Origin: Candidatus Omnitrophota bacterium
GTDB taxonomy: Bacteria; Omnitrophota; Gorgyraeia; Pluralincolimonadales; Pluralincolimonadaceae
DNA length: 8,382 bases
Assembly: GCA_028715315.1 (NCBI GenBank)
Contig: JAQUSA010000033.1
Coordinates: 1-8,382 of the forward strand
Direction: 5' to 3'
The position numbers and the translations under genes were made by a program. Below, in pieces: positions 5,088-8,382 of this stretch (position 1 is the stretch's first letter; every line of letters starts with the position of its first letter). The notes beneath the pieces were generated by a model that searched no databases, was not told the DNA's origin, and saw only the letters and a list, made by a program, of their open reading frames with translations.

Positions 5088-6806
5088 ATGACTATGGAAC
5101 TAAATACTTTAAGGCATTCGACCTCACATATTATGGCCCAGGCCGTAAAAAGGCTGTATCCGGGCGTGAAACTGGCTATAGGGCCGGCGATCGAGGAAGG
5201 GTTTTACTATGATTTTGACTCCCCCCAGCCCTTTCTTGAGGAGGACTTAGCCAAGGTCGAGGCCGAGATGGCCAGGATCATCAAGGATAACGCTAAGTTC
5301 GAGCGCTCATCCATGAACAGGGATGAGGCCATAAAGTTCTTTGAAAAGATTGGCGAGCAGTATAAGGTCGAGCTCATAAAGGACCTGCCCGACGCAGAGG
5401 TTACCCTTTACAGGGACGGGGACTTCATCGATCTTTGCAGGGGCCCGCACATAGATTCGACCGGAAAGGTCAAGGCCTTCAAGCTCCTTTCGATAGCGGG
5501 GGCTTACTGGCGCGGCGACGAGAAGAATAAGATGCTCCAGAGGATATACGGTACCGCGTTCGAAAGCAAAGCGGAGCTGGAAAGCTACGTTGCCGGGCTC
5601 GAGGAGGCAAAAAAGCGCGACCACAGGAAGCTTGGCAAGGAGCTTGAGCTTTTTATGATCGACGAGAAAGCCGGCGCGGGCCTTGTGATCTACCAGCCAA
5701 AGGGCGCGATGATCAGGACCGTCATCGAGGACTGGGAGAAGAGGGAGCATTTAAAGCGCGGGTACCAGATTGTCATCGGTCCGCACATGTTGAAGTCCGA
5801 TATCTGGATAGAATCGGGGCATTACGGCTATTATAAAGAGAACATGTATATCTTCAAGATCGAGGAGCAGGAATACGCGGTCAAACCGATGAACTGCCCC
5901 GCGCATATCCTGATATACAGGTCGAAGACCCGCAGCTACAAGGACCTTCCGATAAGGTATTTCGAGCTGGGCTCCGTTTACAGGAATGAGAAGTCAGGAG
6001 TACTGCACGGCCTTTTGAGGGTACGCGGCTTTACCCAGGACGACGCGCATATATTCTGCCTGCGCGAACAGGTCGTCGAAGAGATAAAAGGCGTCATAGA
6101 TTTCGTGAGGGACGCGCTGAAGATATTCGGATTTTCCGAATTTGAGATCGAGATATCGACCAAGCCCGATAAATATATAGGCACCGACGAGGATTGGGAG
6201 CTCGCTACGAACGCGCTTATGGACGCGCTGAAGTCGAAGGGGCTTTCCTATAAGATCAATGAAAAGGACGGCGCGTTCTACGGCCCGAAGATAGATATCA
6301 AATTGAAGGACGCGCTCGGAAGGGCCTGGCAGTGCGCGACGATACAGTGCGATTTCGCGCTGCCGCAAAGATTTAAAATATCCTATGTCGGGCAGGACGG
6401 CAAGGAATACGCCCCGATAATGCTTCACAGGGTCATACTGGGTTCGATAGAGAGGTTCCTCGGGGCCCTTATTGAGCATTATGGCGGCGCATTTCCCGTG
6501 TGGCTTTCGCCGGTCCAAGCTGTTATAATACCCATATCTGATGACCATAAGGATTATGCGGGCAAGGTGGCGCAGGCGCTGCGCGATAAAGATATAAGGG
6601 TAGAGATAGACGATAAGGGCGGCAGGATGCAGCATAAGATAAGGGACGCGGAAGTCCAGAAGGTCCCGTACATGCTGGTCGTCGGAGGAAAAGAGGCCCA
6701 GGCGGAGAGCGTCTCCGTAAGGGAGAGGGGCAAGGGCGACCTCGGAGCGATGAAGCTGGCGGATTTTATGAAGAAGATCGTTAACGAAGTCGAAGAGAAA
6801 AAATAG
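5088..6806 (+). CDS. thrS: Threonine--tRNA ligase lacking the TGS domain
   Basis: This enzyme charges tRNA-Thr with threonine in the cytoplasm. From ATG 5088 it has 572 residues, against about 640 in Escherichia coli. The editing domain carries HSTSH (10-14) and CRGPH (117-121), which clear mischarged Ser-tRNA. The class II core has MNCPAH, the motif 2 region RNEKSG...RVRGFTQDDAHIFC and motif 3 MLHRVILGSIER. The zinc ligands are Cys270, His321 and His447, at exactly the spacing of E. coli Cys334, His385 and His511. The anticodon-binding domain covers about 465-572. The protein starts directly at the editing domain, so the N-terminal TGS domain (about 60 residues) is absent; the region upstream is tRNA-Val. 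There is no clear Shine-Dalgarno. ATG 5094 is an alternative start two codons in. Confidence 0.96.
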   Translation: MTMELNTLRHSTSHIMAQAVKRLYPGVKLAIGPAIEEGFYYDFDSPQPFLEEDLAKVEAEMARIIKDNAKFERSSMNRDEAIKFFEKIGEQYKVELIKDLPDAEVTLYRDGDFIDLCRGPHIDSTGKVKAFKLLSIAGAYWRGDEKNKMLQRIYGTAFESKAELESYVAGLEEAKKRDHRKLGKELELFMIDEKAGAGLVIYQPKGAMIRTVIEDWEKREHLKRGYQIVIGPHMLKSDIWIESGHYGYYKENMYIFKIEEQEYAVKPMNCPAHILIYRSKTRSYKDLPIRYFELGSVYRNEKSGVLHGLLRVRGFTQDDAHIFCLREQVVEEIKGVIDFVRDALKIFGFSEFEIEISTKPDKYIGTDEDWELATNALMDALKSKGLSYKINEKDGAFYGPKIDIKLKDALGRAWQCATIQCDFALPQRFKISYVGQDGKEYAPIMLHRVILGSIERFLGALIEHYGGAFPVWLSPVQAVIIPISDDHKDYAGKVAQALRDKDIRVEIDDKGGRMQHKIRDAEVQKVPYMLVVGGKEAQAESVSVRERGKGDLGAMKLADFMKKIVNEVEEKK

Positions 6807-6820
6807 GGGGTATAGACATC
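6805..6820 (+). promoter_or_regulatory. Ribosome-binding site and AUC start codon of infC
   Basis: AGGGGG (6805-6810), overlapping the thrS stop codon, lies seven bases before ATC at 6818-6820. There is no ATG, GTG or TTG in frame between the thrS stop and the ATG at 6875, although conserved IF3 sequence is read from about 6839. An AUC start is therefore the best choice, in line with the known AUU/AUC starts of infC. Confidence 0.75.
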
Positions 6821-7333
6821 CAGTTTCAGGCAAAATCAATAAGGGTAAATGACAGGATACGGACACGCGAGGTCATGGTCATCGCCGAGGATGGAAGCCA
6901 GCTCGGAGTGATGGCTCCCGAGGAAGGTTTTAAGCTGGCGCAGCAGGCAGGGTTGGACCTGGTCGAGATAGCGCCGATGGCAAAGCCGCCGGTCTGCAGG
7001 ATAATGGACTTCTCCAAGTATAAATATGAACAGGAGAAGAAGGAGAAAGAGGCCAGGAAGAAACAGCACGCGACCCATCTCAAGGAGATAAGGCTTAAAC
7101 CGAAGATCGGCGACCACGATTACCTTGTCAAGCTGGGTTTCATCAAGAAATTCCTTGAACGAAAAGATAAAGTAAAGATAACGCTCGTGTTCCGCGGGCG
7201 CGAGATGGCACATCCGGAGCTCGGAACTAAAGTGATAGAGCGGCTTAAAGCGGACATCCTCGAGATCGGGCAGATAGAGAAACCCCCGCTGAGAGAAGGA
7301 CGCTTTGTAATAATGGTAGTCGCCCCCAAATAG
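6818..7333 (+). CDS. infC: Translation initiation factor IF-3
   Basis: IF3 binds the 30S subunit, prevents premature 50S joining and rejects non-canonical start codons and initiator tRNA mismatches. Read from ATC 6818 the product has 171 residues, a normal length. The N-terminal domain begins with the conserved RVNDRIRTREV (9-19); the family signature RIMDFSKYKYEQEKK starts at residue 61 and leads into the linker helix. The C-terminal 30S-binding domain includes KEIRLKPKIGDHD and VKITLVFRGREMAHPELG. Starting at ATG 6875 would remove conserved residues. The rare start codon means IF3 can repress its own translation, as shown in E. coli for AUU. The gene follows thrS by 11 nt and precedes rpmI, the standard order. 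Confidence 0.95.
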   Translation: MQFQAKSIRVNDRIRTREVMVIAEDGSQLGVMAPEEGFKLAQQAGLDLVEIAPMAKPPVCRIMDFSKYKYEQEKKEKEARKKQHATHLKEIRLKPKIGDHDYLVKLGFIKKFLERKDKVKITLVFRGREMAHPELGTKVIERLKADILEIGQIEKPPLREGRFVIMVVAPK

Positions 7334-7362
7334 GTAGAGGTCAGGCTCAAGGAGGAAGAAAA

Positions 7363-7560
7363 ATGCCTAAGCAGAAGACACGAAAGGCCGCAAAGAAGAG
7401 ATTCAGGATCACCAAGACGGGCAAGATAATGAGGCGCAAGGGTGGCAAGGGCCATCTCTTGACGGGTAAAACAAAGAAGAGGAAGAGAGCCCTCAGAAGG
7501 TCTGATCTGGTCGCCAAGGCCGACCATAGAAAGATATCAAGGCTCCTGCCTTACGCTTAG
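7363..7560 (+). CDS. rpmI: Large ribosomal subunit protein L35 (bL35)
   Basis: A 65-residue, highly basic protein of the 50S subunit with the family's usual length. The start MPKQKTRKAAKKRFRITKTGKI and the segment GKGHLLTGKTKKRKRALR are characteristic, as is the end near the RISRLLPYA-like tail (here KISRLLPYA). The initiator methionine is probably removed before Pro2. AAGGAGG at 7349-7355 with good spacing fixes the start. It sits 29 nt after infC and 26 nt before rplT, in the infC-rpmI-rplT order that is conserved across bacteria. I see no separate L20-binding leader structure in the short spacers. In E. coli, L20 represses rpmI and rplT through such a structure, which here would have to lie within infC or be missing. 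Confidence 0.96.
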   Translation: MPKQKTRKAAKKRFRITKTGKIMRRKGGKGHLLTGKTKKRKRALRRSDLVAKADHRKISRLLPYA

Positions 7561-7586
7561 AAAAGACATAGAAGGAGAAGAAAGAA

Positions 7587-7940
7587 ATGCCTAAGTCGAA
7601 ATATTTACCGGCGAAGAAACAGCGCAGGAAGAAGGTCCTTAAGGCGGCGAAGGGGTATTTCCTCGGCCGTTCCAAGCAGTACAAGAAGGCCGTCGAGACC
7701 GTAAGAAGGGCCATGGTCTATGCGTACCGCGACAGGAAAGCGCACAAGCGCGAGATGCGCGCGCTCTGGGTCGTCAGGATCAACGCCGCGTGCAGGAACT
7801 GCGGAATAACATATTCCAAGTTCATCGCCGGCCTCAAGAAGCTGAAGATAGAACTCGACAGGAAGGTCCTGTCGGATATCGCGGCGAATGACAACGCTAC
7901 GTTCGTGAAACTGGTAGAAGAAGTAAATAAAGCAAAATAA
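7587..7940 (+). CDS. rplT: Large ribosomal subunit protein L20 (bL20)
   Basis: A 117-residue 50S assembly protein that binds 23S rRNA and commonly represses its own operon. The long basic N-terminal arm (KKQRRKKVLKAAKGYFLGRSKQYKKA) and the globular C-terminal part with WVVRINAACRNCGITYSKFIAGLKK are both present and of normal length. The start is preceded by GAAGGAGAAG (7571-7580). Asn-Ala-Ala-Cys-Arg and Cys-Gly near residues 71-77 resemble the usual INAA-R-G context, with two cysteines in place of more common residues. Its stop codon overlaps the pheS start by one base (TAATG), so pheS translation is probably coupled to it. All of this follows the standard infC operon layout. Confidence 0.96.
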   Translation: MPKSKYLPAKKQRRKKVLKAAKGYFLGRSKQYKKAVETVRRAMVYAYRDRKAHKREMRALWVVRINAACRNCGITYSKFIAGLKKLKIELDRKVLSDIAANDNATFVKLVEEVNKAK

Positions 7941-8382
7941 TGCTCGAGAAGATCAAGGCAATAGAGGCCGCGGCAAACGATGAAATGAGGTCGGCTGCCG
8001 ACGCTAAGGCGCTCGATGATCTTAAGATAAAGTATCTTGGGAGGAAAGGCCTTGTCACCGAGCTCCTCGGGCAGATATCGTCATTGTCTGCCGAGGAGAA
8101 GCCGCGCCTCGGCAGGGAGCTTAACGCCCTCAAGGTCCGCATAGACGGGGCGTTCGGGGCCAGGCAGGCGGAGCTCGCGAGGTCGCCGGTCCTTCCGAGG
8201 GATTATGCCGACCTTACGCTTCCGGGATTCAGGCCGCCCTCAGGTACAAGGCACCCGCTTACCAAGACGATAGACGAGATCCTTTCTACGTTCCTCGGCA
8301 TGGGATTCAAGGTGGTCGAGGGGCCCGAGATCGAGACCGAATTCTACAATTTCGAGGCGTTGAATATCGCGCTCGACCATCC
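7940..8382 (+). CDS. pheS: Phenylalanine--tRNA ligase alpha subunit, 5' part
   Basis: The first 147 codons of the catalytic alpha subunit of the (alpha-beta)2 phenylalanyl-tRNA synthetase; the gene leaves the window, so a little over half of the usual roughly 340 residues is missing. Residues 1 to about 85 form the N-terminal coiled-coil that contacts tRNA-Phe, including KIKYLGRKGLVTELL. The catalytic domain starts at RHPLTKTIDEI (His105) and reaches GPEIETEFYNFEALN (128-142), which belongs to the class II motif 1 region. ATG 7940 overlaps the rplT stop codon. There is no strong Shine-Dalgarno, only AGAAGAAG further upstream, so reinitiation after rplT is likely. pheT is expected downstream. 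Confidence 0.94.
   Translation, partial: MLEKIKAIEAAANDEMRSAADAKALDDLKIKYLGRKGLVTELLGQISSLSAEEKPRLGRELNALKVRIDGAFGARQAELARSPVLPRDYADLTLPGFRPPSGTRHPLTKTIDEILSTFLGMGFKVVEGPEIETEFYNFEALNIALDH

Noticed and set aside
5994..6866. Long open frame on the - strand opposite thrS
   Set aside because: It lies fully opposite conserved thrS sequence, shows no recognisable motif and no ribosome-binding site, and is a by-product of codon bias.
6875..6877. ATG as the infC start
   Set aside because: It would cut off the conserved RVNDRIRTREV segment and has no ribosome-binding site.
1..8382. CRISPR array, insertion sequence, phage or toxin-antitoxin system
   Set aside because: There are no regularly spaced repeats, no transposase or integrase sequence and no toxin partner. 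The only repeats are the two operators, the double hairpins and the PEP-CTERM tails.

Overview
The window is a bacterial chromosomal segment with every supported gene on the + strand. It has two parts. Positions 1 to about 4950 are an accessory cell-surface region: three proteins with a C-terminal PEP-CTERM sorting signal, a related secreted protein without that signal, a large lipoprotein with a probable carbohydrate-active fold, and a small SdpI-like membrane protein. Positions 4960 to 8382 are a conserved translation cluster: tRNA-Val(GAC), thrS, infC, rpmI, rplT and the start of pheS. PEP-CTERM proteins imply a Gram-negative-type envelope and an exosortase encoded elsewhere. With the gene order and the moderately GC-rich coding sequence set in AT-rich spacers, this would fit a candidate phylum such as Omnitrophota, but that assignment is inference and no marker here settles it.

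Layout of the first part: the tail of a PEP-CTERM protein (1-332) and its terminator (360-404); a spacer with a long imperfect hairpin (412-477) and a strong sigma70-type promoter (505-533); the lipoprotein gene (591-2291); a second promoter of similar design (2310-2338); a two-gene unit (2405-2935 and 2948-3577) ending in a double hairpin; a promoter abutting that terminator and driving the SdpI-like gene (3703-4056); a promoter overlapped by two near-identical LacI/CcpA-type operators (4137-4150 and 4178-4191); a PEP-CTERM gene (4234-4875); and a second copy of the same double hairpin (4892-4955). The small surface proteins share an N-terminal N-x-GFE-type motif and a late FD(D/N) motif, as in jelly-roll (galactose-binding-like) carbohydrate-binding modules. 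The likely common theme is binding or processing of extracellular or envelope glycans, with at least one gene under sugar-type operator control.

Layout of the second part: a near-consensus promoter (4960-4988) fires into tRNA-Val. The thrS start codon lies only nine bases after the tRNA CCA end and has no Shine-Dalgarno sequence, so tRNA processing could leave a nearly leaderless thrS mRNA. The ThrRS lacks the usual N-terminal TGS domain but keeps its editing, zinc and catalytic residues. infC appears to start at the rare codon AUC, the hallmark of IF3 autoregulation. rpmI and rplT follow with good ribosome-binding sites, and pheS overlaps the rplT stop codon by one base and runs off the window.

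The most noteworthy items are the twice-occurring double-hairpin 3' element with compensatory base changes, the paired operators 41 bp apart, the tRNA-thrS junction, the TGS-less ThrRS and the AUC start of infC. I see no insertion sequence, CRISPR array, phage gene or rRNA.
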